Source: UBA7239 sp035430165
GTDB taxonomy: Bacteria > Pseudomonadota > Gammaproteobacteria > Pseudomonadales > UBA7239
Length of the DNA stretch: 64,000 nucleotides
Assembly: GCA_035430165.1 (NCBI GenBank)
Contig: DAOMGE010000004.1
Span: 29,765 to 93,764 of the forward strand
Direction: 5' to 3'
Every line of letters starts with the position of its first letter. Position 1 is the stretch's first letter. The notes beneath the pieces are model-generated. The model had not been told where the DNA came from. It made no database searches and saw nothing but the letters and a program-made list of their open reading frames with translations. This document shows positions 7,630-16,909 of the stretch, piece by piece. The translations under genes were made by a program, and so were the position numbers.

Positions 7630-9555
7630 ATGAAAAGACCCGTCTGGTTGTTCAGTATGGACAGTGAGCGATTTTCCGCTGCGCCGATGACTACAGGAGG
7701 TCTCAAATCCTGTTTCCAGAAATACGGTAAAACGGCGGATAAAACACAAGTCGATCTTGTGCATTTTCTTGTGCGCGAAGAAATTGCTCCGTGGTTACGC
7801 GACCAGTGGCAACAAGTCTTGTTGCCACTGGCTGAACAGGCGTTGGCAGAGGGTTTGCAGCCTGTTGTCGGTTTCAGTGTCTACACCTGGAACGCTGCAG
7901 AGTTCCTGCAATTGATTCGTGATATTCGCCAGTCTTGCCCGGGCATCTGGATTATTCTCGGTGGCCCGCATGTGCAGCAAGTGGAAGATTATTTGCTGGT
8001 GGATCCTATCGATGCTGTAGTGATCGGCGAGGGTGAATTTACATTTGTAGACTGGCTCGATAATGCACACCAACAGAATTGGCGCAACATTGCTGGTCTG
8101 GCATATGTCGAAGATGGGGCTGTGGTGAAAACAGCTGCACGATCACGCACACTGGATTTGTCGGTATTTCCATCGGCACTGGATGTCATTCCGTTGACGG
8201 ACGCACAAGGCAAGCCCTTATATGAATCCGTTGCTTATGAAACCAGTCGCGGCTGTCCGTTCAAATGCTCGTTTTGCGAGTGGGGTACGGGTATGCTCGG
8301 CACCAAGATCTACCAGTTTCCGCTGGAGCGCATTCGCAGTGACTGGGAAAAAATCATCGCTGCCGGCATTGCCAATATCTGGTTGGCAGATTCCAATTTC
8401 GGGGCCTTGAAGGAAGATATTGAAAAAACAAGAATTGTCTGTGAGCTGAAAGATCGCACAGGCCTGCCTTCCACATTTGCTACTTCCTGGTCGAAAAAAC
8501 ACAATCCGCGCGTTCAGGAAATTGTGTTGATGCTGAATCAGCATGGTTTACTGCCGCATTATCAGTTGGCATTGCAGACGTTGACACCACTTGCGCTGGA
8601 ATTATCGAATCGAAAGAATATGGCGGCCAATGAATACGAGCCGATTGCGAAAGCCATGGCAGAAGCGGGTGTGCCGATTGCAGCCGAACTGATATGGGGT
8701 TTGCCCGGCGACAACCTGAAAGATTTTGAAACGAATCTCGACAAGCTGATTGCCACATTTCCTAACGTCAATATTTTTACCTACAACTTGTTGCCCGGAA
8801 CAGAATTTTACGAAAAGCGCTTCGAATACAAGATCGAAACGGTTCCTGTGGCGGGTTACGGTCGCGCCAAGGGCGAATATGTGATCGGTTGCCACACCTT
8901 CAGTATCGAAGAGGGACTGGAAGGCTATTTCCTGATTGCGGCCCACATGATTCTGGTGCATGGCACCTTGCTGCCATTTACGATCCGCTATCTGGCACTG
9001 GAAGCCAGTATTCCTGCTTCGCCATTGATGCGCACTATCCTGAAAAAATTGCTGGAGCATTACGGCGATATCATTACTTCATCTCCTGTTAATGAATTAA
9101 CGATTTATGAAAAGCTGAAGATTTACGAAAATAGGGCAGAGCTTTATGTGGCACTGTTTGATGATATTGAAAAATCTTTTTCTATCGTACGCGAAGCAGT
9201 GCACGAGTGGTTGCTATCACATGGTGCGAATGATGGGTTATTCCGTCGCGTGGATCTGATGTTGGCACTGGATATGGCCTTGTGTCCCCGAAAGGGCAAT
9301 CCTTCAACCGAAGTCCACACGTTTGATTGTGATGCAGCAGGAATTATTACGTCGCTGGAAGCCATGGACTTGCCGTCAGAAGGGTTGTTTGCAGGCCACA
9401 GTGTATTGAAGGTGGATTATCCCGGTGGCGTGGGTACAGTGCTGAAAGATCCGGATGGTGGTAGCTGGATGCGTGGAAACTGGCAGGTGTGCGATCAGGA
9501 TGTGGCAGTCCACCCTGCAGTGGCCAAGGCGCAAGTGGTCAATCTTGTCGGCTGA
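7630..9555 (+). CDS. B12-binding-domain radical SAM protein of unknown substrate
   Basis: A 641-residue protein (655 if translated from ATG 7588, which also has a usable ribosome site). The N-terminal ~150 residues have the fold signature of B12-binding radical SAM enzymes (GFSVYTWN, ILGGPHV, VVIGEGE), but I see no DxHxxG cobalamin-ligand motif. The radical SAM domain has the CxxxCxxC cluster in RGCPFKCSFCEWG (Cys209, Cys213, Cys216). Further family-like segments are ALQTLTPLALELSNRKN and AELIWGLPGDN. The last ~200 residues are a helical region I do not recognise. It follows holB closely and meets a convergent gene at its 3' end. The reaction cannot be predicted. Confidence 0.85.
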   Translation: MKRPVWLFSMDSERFSAAPMTTGGLKSCFQKYGKTADKTQVDLVHFLVREEIAPWLRDQWQQVLLPLAEQALAEGLQPVVGFSVYTWNAAEFLQLIRDIRQSCPGIWIILGGPHVQQVEDYLLVDPIDAVVIGEGEFTFVDWLDNAHQQNWRNIAGLAYVEDGAVVKTAARSRTLDLSVFPSALDVIPLTDAQGKPLYESVAYETSRGCPFKCSFCEWGTGMLGTKIYQFPLERIRSDWEKIIAAGIANIWLADSNFGALKEDIEKTRIVCELKDRTGLPSTFATSWSKKHNPRVQEIVLMLNQHGLLPHYQLALQTLTPLALELSNRKNMAANEYEPIAKAMAEAGVPIAAELIWGLPGDNLKDFETNLDKLIATFPNVNIFTYNLLPGTEFYEKRFEYKIETVPVAGYGRAKGEYVIGCHTFSIEEGLEGYFLIAAHMILVHGTLLPFTIRYLALEASIPASPLMRTILKKLLEHYGDIITSSPVNELTIYEKLKIYENRAELYVALFDDIEKSFSIVREAVHEWLLSHGANDGLFRRVDLMLALDMALCPRKGNPSTEVHTFDCDAAGIITSLEAMDLPSEGLFAGHSVLKVDYPGGVGTVLKDPDGGSWMRGNWQVCDQDVAVHPAVAKAQVVNLVG

Positions 9556-9566
9556 TAGAGTGCTGT

Positions 9567-11504
9567 TTACCAAGGTGTGCCGGATGCTATAAAACTTGTC
9601 GCTTTCCATGTGACATGGATGTCGGGATCAAACGCCCACGAGCGTGTTGTCCGAATGCGGATTGCTTCTACGTTGTTGTGAAATTCCTTGTTTTGAAATG
9701 GAATGCTGTGCGGTATATCTTCCTGAAAATTGCCTTTGCTGTCTGGTGTGCTGAAGGTGAATCGTTCCAGATAAGGTGAGGCCCAGATACCAGCACTGGC
9801 CGTTTCCAGTACCAGTGAATGTGTCTTGATGCTGCCATCGCGCAAGCGGTAGTCAATGCTGATTCCACCTTCTTTCCACAACAGTGAATTGATCTTTCCT
9901 GCAAATGTGTGTTCTGTGTCCAGTTCCGCCTGAACTATATCGCCCTGGCTATCAGGTACTGATAGCCAGGTGTTCCAGGTGGCGCTGACACGGGATGGCT
10001 TTTCCACGGCTTTCAGTTGCGGGATGCCGGATTTTTTCCACAAACAAAATGTCGCATCACACATTTGTATGTTGTAGTGGTCGAGTATCGCTTGCAGTGT
10101 GAGTGGATTGGTGTTCAGCGGGTAGCGCAGGTCTATATCAGCCATGTCATGGTAGTGCCAGACAATAAATTCCGGCGCGCGCTCACTGACAAAAAAAGCG
10201 CGATTGGCTTCATCCAGTGCTGTTGTATAAGTGATGTAGTTCTGGAACACCGGTCGTGGCTGCCACGTGAGATGATTGGCTTGCACGATGAGGCTTTCCC
10301 AGGGATAGATGTCGACAGTATGGCTGCCGATTATCGATCGCATGTCGTCAGGTAGTAACAATGGCTGCAGGTTCCTGGTGCTGGCTTTTTCCCATTTGCG
10401 GAGTCGCTCATCAATATCCCAGCGATTTTTCTTGAATGTGGCAAGCGAAAAATATCTGGGTTCCGGCATGAAAATCGCTGAGCCTGTTTCTGCGGAATGC
10501 ATGCGTTGCCACGCGAGAAAACACAGGACAATGCCCGCCAACTGGGCAATTTTCATGGTGGTTGTTTTGCAGCTGATTGCCCAGACTGCCAGCGCATAAA
10601 GCACAAATGTCATGAGCAATGCCAGGTGGTTTGCTTCTTCGCGCCCGAAAGCATATTTACCCCAGATAAACCCGGCGCCGAGAAAACATAGATAGGGTGT
10701 CAGCAGGGAGCGTGAATCTGCTTTGCTGGCTGCAATGGCGCAGATAATAAATACGGCGTAGAAACTGCCGATGGCCCATCCGTTATTTTCCGGATTCAGT
10801 GCCATGGCCGAGGAGCTACCGCGCGAGAATTCTATGCCGGCCGACAGATAGCCTGCCGCGCCATCGGTGGTGTTGCAGGTGAGCCACCAGAAAAGGAAAT
10901 ACAGGATGGGTAAAGCCGCAGCTGCTGTTACCGCCTGTTGGATGCCGGTTTTTTTACATGCGATCAGGCAAAGGTAGGGCAGTAATAGTGCCAGTGCCAC
11001 GATGCCATAGGAAAATTTGATCAACAAACACAAGACGGCAACAGGCGCGGCTATCAGCAGGTAACGCCAACGGAATGTTTGCCAGTGCAGGAAGATCGAG
11101 GCATAAAGGATCACAAACAGGCGGTCGATGTTGAAATTGAGTAAAAGAATTAACAGGCAGCTGATAACGATATTCAGTATCCGCGATGTGCGGGTTTGCC
11201 CGGGTTGCAGGCACAACAGGAAAACCAGAATGTTGGAAACGACTGAGATACCAAACCAGAATGCCTGGCTATCGTATACGGTGTCGGGGTCAAGTCCGCG
11301 AATGTGTTCAAGGAATCCGAGTGGGCCGAAAGTGAAGAGAATGTCGCGTCCCATCACCAGGTGGTACTGGTGGATGTAATTCAATGCAAATGCCCAGGAT
11401 GCGTCGATACCGGGCAATAGCGGAATGACTGGCTGGTAGTATGTCAGGCAGGTAAAAAAAACGGACGCCACCAGAACGCAGGCTTTGACAACAGGCGTGC
11501 GCAT
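9567..11504 (-). CDS. polytopic membrane protein, glycosyltransferase-39-like topology, function unknown
   Basis: A 645-residue protein starting MRTPVVKACVLVASVFF (ATG at 11504). I prefer this to longer in-frame starts because the longer version would overlap the neighbouring gene. The first two thirds contain about ten hydrophobic segments. The last ~240 residues are soluble and rich in Trp and aromatic residues, probably periplasmic. The loop after the first helix (GIDASWAFALNYIHQYHLVMGRD) resembles the first extracytoplasmic loop of lipid-linked-sugar glycosyltransferases, but no diagnostic motif is present. It lies 13 bases downstream of the DUF4404 gene in the same orientation, so they are probably co-transcribed. 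Confidence 0.7.
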   Translation of the reverse strand: MRTPVVKACVLVASVFFTCLTYYQPVIPLLPGIDASWAFALNYIHQYHLVMGRDILFTFGPLGFLEHIRGLDPDTVYDSQAFWFGISVVSNILVFLLCLQPGQTRTSRILNIVISCLLILLLNFNIDRLFVILYASIFLHWQTFRWRYLLIAAPVAVLCLLIKFSYGIVALALLLPYLCLIACKKTGIQQAVTAAAALPILYFLFWWLTCNTTDGAAGYLSAGIEFSRGSSSAMALNPENNGWAIGSFYAVFIICAIAASKADSRSLLTPYLCFLGAGFIWGKYAFGREEANHLALLMTFVLYALAVWAISCKTTTMKIAQLAGIVLCFLAWQRMHSAETGSAIFMPEPRYFSLATFKKNRWDIDERLRKWEKASTRNLQPLLLPDDMRSIIGSHTVDIYPWESLIVQANHLTWQPRPVFQNYITYTTALDEANRAFFVSERAPEFIVWHYHDMADIDLRYPLNTNPLTLQAILDHYNIQMCDATFCLWKKSGIPQLKAVEKPSRVSATWNTWLSVPDSQGDIVQAELDTEHTFAGKINSLLWKEGGISIDYRLRDGSIKTHSLVLETASAGIWASPYLERFTFSTPDSKGNFQEDIPHSIPFQNKEFHNNVEAIRIRTTRSWAFDPDIHVTWKATSFIASGTPW

Positions 11505-11517
11505 GGCGACGGGTGTG

Positions 11518-11772
11518 CTACAGGCCGAGACGACCGAGTGTCTCGATGATTTCGCGCACAATACCGGCGGCCTTGGGATGCTCTTCCTCGAAGCTTTCAA
11601 GCAGCAGGTTAGCGGTATCTTGCAGGCCCGGATCAGGCACGTCAGGCTCATTGCGGTTGTGCAGGTGATGTTGCAGTTCTGCCATCCACTGTTGTTGCTG
11701 GGGGCTGCTGGCTTGATCGCCAAACTGTTCATGCAGGCGGGTGATCAGGTTTTCCAGATGTTGTCTTGGCAT
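11518..11772 (-). CDS. DUF4404 family protein
   Basis: An 84-residue soluble protein starting MPRQHLENLITRLHEQFG. The spacing of an N-terminal amphipathic helix and a C-terminal EEEHPKAAGIVREIIETLGRLG block fits DUF4404, a small gammaproteobacterial family whose hallmark is an E..HP......li..L...GI ending. Function unknown. It is the first gene of a two-gene unit with the membrane protein downstream. The region to its right is divergent to DedA. Confidence 0.75.
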   Translation of the reverse strand: MPRQHLENLITRLHEQFGDQASSPQQQQWMAELQHHLHNRNEPDVPDPGLQDTANLLLESFEEEHPKAAGIVREIIETLGRLGL

Positions 11773-11912
11773 ACAATTTCCTCGGGACTCGCATCCATTC
11801 TACCCCTGAAACCTGCAGCATGGCATGGTGATCTATGGCAGCATTTCCGCTGCTTGTGTTATGGTCGCGCCTGCCTGTTTCCGGGCCATATTCCTGCCAT
11901 CCAGAGGGCTGC

Positions 11913-12548
11913 ATGAATCCACTTGATTTTGTTCTTCACATTAATGATCACCTGGCGCAAATGGTGGAGGTCTATGGTGTATGGGTATACGCCATCCTGT
12001 TCGTTATTGTCTTTGCTGAAACCGGCCTGGTAGTCACACCCTTTTTGCCGGGTGATTCCCTGTTATTTGCCACCGGCGCGATTGCAGCCTCGACAGGCAA
12101 GCTTGATCCCTGGTTGTGCGGCGCGATTATTGCGTTGGCTGCTTTTTGTGGGGACAACGTTAATTACTGGGCAGGACGCATTCTTGGCCCGCGTGTGTTC
12201 CGTTTTGAGGATTCGATCTTTTTTCATCGCAAGCATCTGGAGCGCACAGAAAATTTCTACAATACCTACGGGTCACGTGCTGTCATCCTGGCGCGTTTTG
12301 TGCCAATTGTCCGTACCTTTGCACCGTTTGTGGCTGGTATAGGAAAAATGCATTACCCGCGTTACATCGCCTTCAGTTGCATCGGTTCGCTGCTATGGGT
12401 GCCGGTTTGTCTTGGTGCTGGCGTATTTTTCGGCAATATTCCGTGGGTGCAGAAGCATTTTGAGATGGTGGTGCTGGCGGTGATTTTTATTTCGCTGTTG
12501 CCAATTATTTTCGAAGTGCTGAAGCACAAAATGGCAAAGCACCCATGA
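11913..12548 (+). CDS. DedA family membrane protein
   Basis: A 211-residue inner-membrane protein of the DedA/SNARE-associated superfamily, implicated in undecaprenyl-phosphate and phospholipid flipping and proton-motive-force homeostasis. Visible family motifs are FAETGLVVTPFLPGDSLLF (N-terminal re-entrant region), GDNVNYWAGR, and the second re-entrant region ARFVPIVRTFAPFVAGIGKM with conserved Arg and Pro. The ATG at 11913 has an upstream GAGGG. The stop overlaps the following methyltransferase start by 4 bases (ATGA). Confidence 0.9.
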   Translation: MNPLDFVLHINDHLAQMVEVYGVWVYAILFVIVFAETGLVVTPFLPGDSLLFATGAIAASTGKLDPWLCGAIIALAAFCGDNVNYWAGRILGPRVFRFEDSIFFHRKHLERTENFYNTYGSRAVILARFVPIVRTFAPFVAGIGKMHYPRYIAFSCIGSLLWVPVCLGAGVFFGNIPWVQKHFEMVVLAVIFISLLPIIFEVLKHKMAKHP

Positions 12549-13387
12549 GAACGAAGCTTGCCGCAAAAGCGCTTGCGCTGGATTTGCCTTTGGCGCAAAG
12601 GCTGGATGCACTGGCAGAATGGTATGGCAGCAGTGCCGGCCAGTATGTCTGGCAACGCGAGAAACTGTTGCTTGATGCACATTTGCCGCAGCTCTTCGGT
12701 TATCACCTGTTATCGCTTGGGGTGTGTCCTCAATTGTCGTTGGTTGAGGCGAGCCCCATCCATCACCGCATTGCTTTAAGTCCGGCTGCTCAAGCACGTG
12801 ATGTGTCGGCTTGTGCAGCGTTTCACCAGTTGCCGATCGATAGCGAAAGTATCGATGTTGCACTGTTGCATCATGTGCTGGATTACAGTGAGGATCCGCA
12901 CCAGTTGTTGCGTGAAACTGCGCGTAGCCTGATCCCGTATGGTCATGTATTGATTTTCGGTTTCCAGCAGTGGAGTGCAGTCGGCGTGCAGCAGACAACA
13001 CGGCGAATGCTGCGCGATGACACGCTGGCTAGTCATCGTTTTATGAGTGTTACCCGGCTGCATGACTGGTTGAAGTTGCTCGATTTTGAAATTATCAAAT
13101 CACGACACACCGTCTATGTGCCGCCGCAATTGGGTGAAGGCCTGCGTGAACGTCTGCAGTGGTTCGAGCGTTTTGCCTGGGGCGCACAGCTGCCGTTTGG
13201 CAGTGTGTATTTTATCCTCGCGCGCAAAACGGTAACCGGTGTCACACCTGTGGTTTCACCGTGGGATAAGGTTGCTGCGCGCAATCCGCTCGCTGTGCTG
13301 GCACCCCGGCCGCTGGCGCCGTCGCGTCCTTCCCGGGTAGCCATATCCAGCAGCCCAGCATTATTACCTACCGATACCGTGCATTGA
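12545..13387 (+). CDS. class I SAM-dependent methyltransferase
   Basis: A 280-residue Methyltransf_11-type protein. The region LPIDSESIDVALLHHVLDYSEDPHQLLRE is the usual acidic-loop and post-IV signature, and LIPYGHVLIFGF is a strand-5 segment. The glycine-rich motif I is poorly developed. In Pseudomonas a methyltransferase of this type sits between gloB and rnhA-dnaQ, and that order is preserved here minus gloB. The C-terminal ~45 residues are Pro/Ala/Ser-rich and probably disordered. The substrate is unknown. It overlaps dedA by 4 bases and shares one base with rnhA. Confidence 0.8.
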   Translation: MRTKLAAKALALDLPLAQRLDALAEWYGSSAGQYVWQREKLLLDAHLPQLFGYHLLSLGVCPQLSLVEASPIHHRIALSPAAQARDVSACAAFHQLPIDSESIDVALLHHVLDYSEDPHQLLRETARSLIPYGHVLIFGFQQWSAVGVQQTTRRMLRDDTLASHRFMSVTRLHDWLKLLDFEIIKSRHTVYVPPQLGEGLRERLQWFERFAWGAQLPFGSVYFILARKTVTGVTPVVSPWDKVAARNPLAVLAPRPLAPSRPSRVAISSSPALLPTDTVH

Positions 13388-13824
13388 TGATGAAAAAAAT
13401 TGCAGTGTTTACTGATGGCGCCTGTCGTGGCAATCCGGGTCCCGGAGGATGGGGCGCCATACTTCGTTATGGCGATCACGAACGGGAGCTGTACGGTGCC
13501 GAAGTGGCGACCACGAATAATCGTATGGAATTGATGGCGGCTATTATGGCGCTGGAAACCTTGCGCGAACCTTGTGAAGTTGAATTGACTACCGACTCGC
13601 AATATGTGCGCCAGGGTGTGATGACATGGATGGCAAACTGGAAAAAGAATGGCTGGCGTACGAGCGACAGGAAACCGGTCAAGAACCAGGATTTGTGGCA
13701 GCGACTGGATGAAGCGTCGCAGCATCACAAGATGCTCTGGCATTGGGTAAAAGGCCACAGCGGGCATTTGGAAAATGAACGTTGCGACCAATTGGCCAAT
13801 CGTGCGATAGACGAAATACGTTGA
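13387..13824 (+). CDS. rnhA: ribonuclease HI
   Basis: Endonuclease that removes RNA from RNA:DNA hybrids. With the start at 13387 the catalytic residues fall at Asp10, Glu48, Asp70, His124 and Asp134, exactly the E. coli RNase HI numbering. The hallmark FTDGACRGNPGPGGWGA is present. An ATG at 13390 would shift numbering by one and is possible. The gene follows the methyltransferase with no gap and precedes dnaQ by 30 bases, the standard order in gammaproteobacteria. Confidence 0.97.
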   Translation: MMKKIAVFTDGACRGNPGPGGWGAILRYGDHERELYGAEVATTNNRMELMAAIMALETLREPCEVELTTDSQYVRQGVMTWMANWKKNGWRTSDRKPVKNQDLWQRLDEASQHHKMLWHWVKGHSGHLENERCDQLANRAIDEIR

Positions 13825-13854
13825 TCGTAATCTGGATGAATTGACGGGTGTGTG

Positions 13855-14574
13855 ATGCGACAGATCGTGCTTGATACAGAAACCACCGGCCTGGATCCGG
13901 CGCAAGGCAACCGTATTATTGAAATCGGTTGCGTCGAAATTATTGGCCGCAAACTGACAGGTCGTCACTATCACCAGTACATCAATCCGGAACGTGAGAG
14001 TGAGGAAGGTGCGCTCGCGGTACACGGTATCACCACGGAGTTCCTGGCAGACAAGCCGGTGTTTGCAAAAGTGGCAGAAGAATTCCTCGCCTTTGTCAGC
14101 GGCGCGGAACTGATCATCCATAACGCACCGTTTGATACCGCGTTTATCAACAGCGAACTTTCACGTTTGCACGGTAATGATTTCAGGATCGCGTCCTTGT
14201 GCAAGGTGACGGATACCCTGGTGATGGCGCGAGAGCGTCATCCGGGTCAGAAAAATAATCTGGATGCACTGTGCAAGCGTTATGAAGTGGATAATTCGCA
14301 TCGCGATTTGCACGGTGCCTTGCTGGATGCGGAAATCCTGGCGGATGTCTATCTGGCGATGACCGGTGGACAGGTCAATCTGGTGCTGGATGCGTCTGGC
14401 AATGACAGTGGTGTGATTGGCAATAACAGGGATGCATCACGCAGGACGGTGGATCCTGCGCTGGCAGCGAGGCTGCTGGTGAACCCTGCAACGGCTGATG
14501 ACATCGTGGCTCACGAGGAGCGTCTGGCACTTGTCCGAAAAAAAGCCGGCAGTTGCCTGTGGGATGCGTGTTGA
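13855..14574 (+). CDS. dnaQ: DNA polymerase III subunit epsilon (proofreading exonuclease)
   Basis: DEDDh 3'-5' exonuclease subunit, 239 residues. ExoI motif LDTETTGLD gives Asp7 and Glu9. ExoII is in IIHNAPFDTAFIN, and the ExoIII region HRDLHGALLDAEILADVY supplies the final His and Asp. The C-terminal ~65 residues are the polymerase-alpha binding tail. ATG 13855 was preferred over GTG 13852 because MRQIVLDTET matches relatives. Confidence 0.96.
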   Translation: MRQIVLDTETTGLDPAQGNRIIEIGCVEIIGRKLTGRHYHQYINPERESEEGALAVHGITTEFLADKPVFAKVAEEFLAFVSGAELIIHNAPFDTAFINSELSRLHGNDFRIASLCKVTDTLVMARERHPGQKNNLDALCKRYEVDNSHRDLHGALLDAEILADVYLAMTGGQVNLVLDASGNDSGVIGNNRDASRRTVDPALAARLLVNPATADDIVAHEERLALVRKKAGSCLWDAC

Positions 14575-14576
14575 AA

Positions 14577-15086
14577 TTATGCGCGACGAAACAAGGGTTG
14601 TGGCTGGTCAACCGAGGTCTGGTAGTACTCGGTGAAGTCATCCAGCGATGCCAGGGCTGCTTCTACATCGGCATGTTCCTGCAGGGAAAAACTGTTGAAG
14701 CCACAGCGCTTCAAGAAGCAAAGCTGGTCACGCAACACATAACCGAATGCGCGTAATTCGCCTTGGTACCCGAAACGTTCCCGCAACAAACGCGCGATAG
14801 AGAATCCACGGCCGTCAGTGAAAACAGGAAACTGGATTGCCACTAGCGGCAGACTCCGGAGTGCGGTAGCTATCTCGTCAGTGGGTTGTTCGTCGCTATC
14901 AAACCAGATGCCGATATCCGTTCGTCCAGCGAGATCGCTCTGGTATTTTTCCCATAGTGTGAGTGGCAGGACGAGCATGCTTCCATCCGGCAGGGTGGTT
15001 TCACTGCGTGCAACAATACGCCATGTGTCGCTGGTGACTTTGCCGTCCTTGATGATGCGCAGACTGGTGTTGATGAAATCAGCCAT
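14577..15086 (-). CDS. DUF934 family protein linked to sulfite reductase
   Basis: A 169-residue protein of the DUF934 family (annotated elsewhere as an oxidoreductase probably involved in sulfite reduction), nearly always encoded next to a CysI-type sulfite reductase. Recognisable features are LPLTLWEKYQ, a D.GIWFDSDEQP segment, and the C-terminal FTDGRGFSIARLLRERFGYQGELRAFGYVLRDQL block. The start overlaps the upstream cysI stop by 8 bases, so it is translationally coupled. Biochemical role not established; perhaps an assembly or electron-transfer factor. Confidence 0.88.
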   Translation of the reverse strand: MADFINTSLRIIKDGKVTSDTWRIVARSETTLPDGSMLVLPLTLWEKYQSDLAGRTDIGIWFDSDEQPTDEIATALRSLPLVAIQFPVFTDGRGFSIARLLRERFGYQGELRAFGYVLRDQLCFLKRCGFNSFSLQEHADVEAALASLDDFTEYYQTSVDQPQPLFRRA

Positions 15087-16734
15087 AAGCGCGCTCCTTG
15101 AAAGTGTCAATGCCGATGCGGCGATACGTATCGAGAAAACTTTCACCACTTATGCGGTGTTCCACATAAACATCGAGAATTTTTTCAATGATGTCCGGCA
15201 TGTCTTCTTGCGAGAAAGACGGTCCGAGGATCTCGCCGATGGCCGCGTCATTGCCTGCGTGACCACCGAGTGAAACCTGGTAAAACTCCGCGCCTTTCTT
15301 GTCCACACCGAGGATGCCTATATGGCCGACATGGTGGTGGCCGCAAGCATTCATGCAACCTGAAATATTGACGTCGATATCGCCAAGGTCATAAAGGTAA
15401 TCAATATCGTCAAACTTGCGCTGTATCGCTTCTGCAACAGGAATGGATTTCGCATTCGCCAGGGCACAGAAATCGCCGCCAGGGCAGCAAATCATGTCGG
15501 TGAGTGTGCCGATATTCGGTGTGGCAAAACCGAGTGCCTTGAGTTTGCCCCAGAGTTCATACAGGCGCGTGCCATCGACATCGGCAAGTACCAGATTCTG
15601 GCTGTGTGTCGCGCGTGCTTCACCAAAACAGTATTCATCGGCGAGATCGGCAATGGCATCCAGCTGTTTGTCTGTCACATCGCCCGGCGCAACCCCCGTC
15701 GGTTTGAGTGACAACAAGACAATGCGATAGCCAGCTTGCTTGTGCGGTTTGACATTGCGCGTCATCCAGTTGGCAAACGCTTTTTCGGCAGACGCTTTCG
15801 CAGACAGATCGGTGCTGATAGCTTGCTCATCAAGCTTTTGATAAGCAGGCGCGGTGAAGTGTTGTTTGATGCGTGAGATTTCTGCGTCCGTCAAGGTGGC
15901 GGGGCCGTCTTTCAGATGCGTCCACTCGGCTTCAACTTTTGCGGCAAAATTGGTGACACCGAGAGCCTTGACCAGAATCTTGATCCTTGCCTTGTATTTG
16001 TTGTCGCGGCGCCCCAGCAAGTTGTAGACACGCAGGATGGCTTCAAGATAAGTGAGCAAATGTTTTTCGGGCAGGAACTCGCGAATCACGGGGCCGATAC
16101 ATGGGGTGCGCCCCAGACCGCCGCCGACATAGATGCGGTAGCCGATTGCACCGGTAGTATCGGTCACCATTTCAATGCCGATATCATGCACTTGCACCGC
16201 AGCGCGATCCTGTTCCGAACCGCTGACAGCAATCTTGAATTTACGTGGCAGGAAAGCAAATTCCGGATGGAAAGTGGACCACTGGCGAATGATTTCACAA
16301 TACGGGCGTGGATCGATTTTTTCATCGACAGCAACACCGGCAAATTGATCGGATGTAGTGTTGCGGATGCAGTTACCGCTGGTCTGTATGCCGTGCATCT
16401 GGACGTCGGCCAGTTCGGCAAGGATTTCCGGGACTTCTTCCAGCTTTGGCCAGTTGAACTGGATGTTCTGGCGAGTAGTGAAGTGTCCATAGCCCTTGTC
16501 GTAGTGGCGGGCAATGTGCGCAAGCTTGCGCAGCTGGTTCGATGACAGCATGCCGTAAGGGACAGCGATACGCAGCATGGGTGCATGGCGTTGTACATAC
16601 AGGCCGTTTTGCAGCCGCAGTGGCAGGAATTCTGCAGGTGCCAGTTCGCCTTTCAGGAAGCGTGCGGTCTGGTTGCGAAACTGGGCGACACGTTGTGCCA
16701 GGATCTTGTGATCGATATCAGTGTAGGCGTACAT
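15079..16734 (-). CDS. cysI: sulfite reductase hemoprotein (nitrite/sulfite reductase family)
   Basis: Siroheme/[4Fe-4S] enzyme of assimilatory sulfate reduction that reduces sulfite to sulfide with six electrons. The protein has 551 residues and two ferredoxin-like half domains. The cluster ligands are Cys417 and Cys423 in CCPGGDFC, and Cys460 and Cys464 in SGCMNACGHHH. The coupled DUF934 gene favours sulfite over nitrite. No cysJ flavoprotein is adjacent, so the electron donor is probably ferredoxin or another reductase. The 5' leader (16735-16862) has no convincing promoter by eye. Confidence 0.93.
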   Translation of the reverse strand: MYAYTDIDHKILAQRVAQFRNQTARFLKGELAPAEFLPLRLQNGLYVQRHAPMLRIAVPYGMLSSNQLRKLAHIARHYDKGYGHFTTRQNIQFNWPKLEEVPEILAELADVQMHGIQTSGNCIRNTTSDQFAGVAVDEKIDPRPYCEIIRQWSTFHPEFAFLPRKFKIAVSGSEQDRAAVQVHDIGIEMVTDTTGAIGYRIYVGGGLGRTPCIGPVIREFLPEKHLLTYLEAILRVYNLLGRRDNKYKARIKILVKALGVTNFAAKVEAEWTHLKDGPATLTDAEISRIKQHFTAPAYQKLDEQAISTDLSAKASAEKAFANWMTRNVKPHKQAGYRIVLLSLKPTGVAPGDVTDKQLDAIADLADEYCFGEARATHSQNLVLADVDGTRLYELWGKLKALGFATPNIGTLTDMICCPGGDFCALANAKSIPVAEAIQRKFDDIDYLYDLGDIDVNISGCMNACGHHHVGHIGILGVDKKGAEFYQVSLGGHAGNDAAIGEILGPSFSQEDMPDIIEKILDVYVEHRISGESFLDTYRRIGIDTFKERAYG

Positions 16735-16862
16735 GCTCTCGACGCGCTCATTCTCGGTAGGAATCGGAGTGCAAACGGGTGTTTACAAGGGCGCGCAGGA
16801 TACTACAACTGCCAGTTGAAATAAAAAGAGCGGGAGGTAATAAGCATATACCGGGTAAACAC

Positions 16863-16898
16863 ACATAAAAAAACCGGATTGCTCCGGTTTTTTTATGT
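16863..16898 (-). terminator. rho-independent terminator of rne
   Basis: A perfect 16-base inverted repeat (16863-16878 and 16883-16898) with a 4-base loop. The core is AAACCGGA/TCCGGTTT flanked by A and T tracts, so it could act in both orientations. It lies directly downstream of rne on the minus strand and isolates rne from cysI, which is transcribed in the same direction. Confidence 0.9.
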
Positions 16899-16909
16899 AG
16901 ACACTTACA

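Noticed and set aside
9567..11732. The longer 721-residue version of the membrane protein
   Set aside because: The first 76 codons lie over the DUF4404 gene in another frame and are Cys/Arg/Ser-rich. The ATG at 11504 leads directly into a signal-anchor-like segment.
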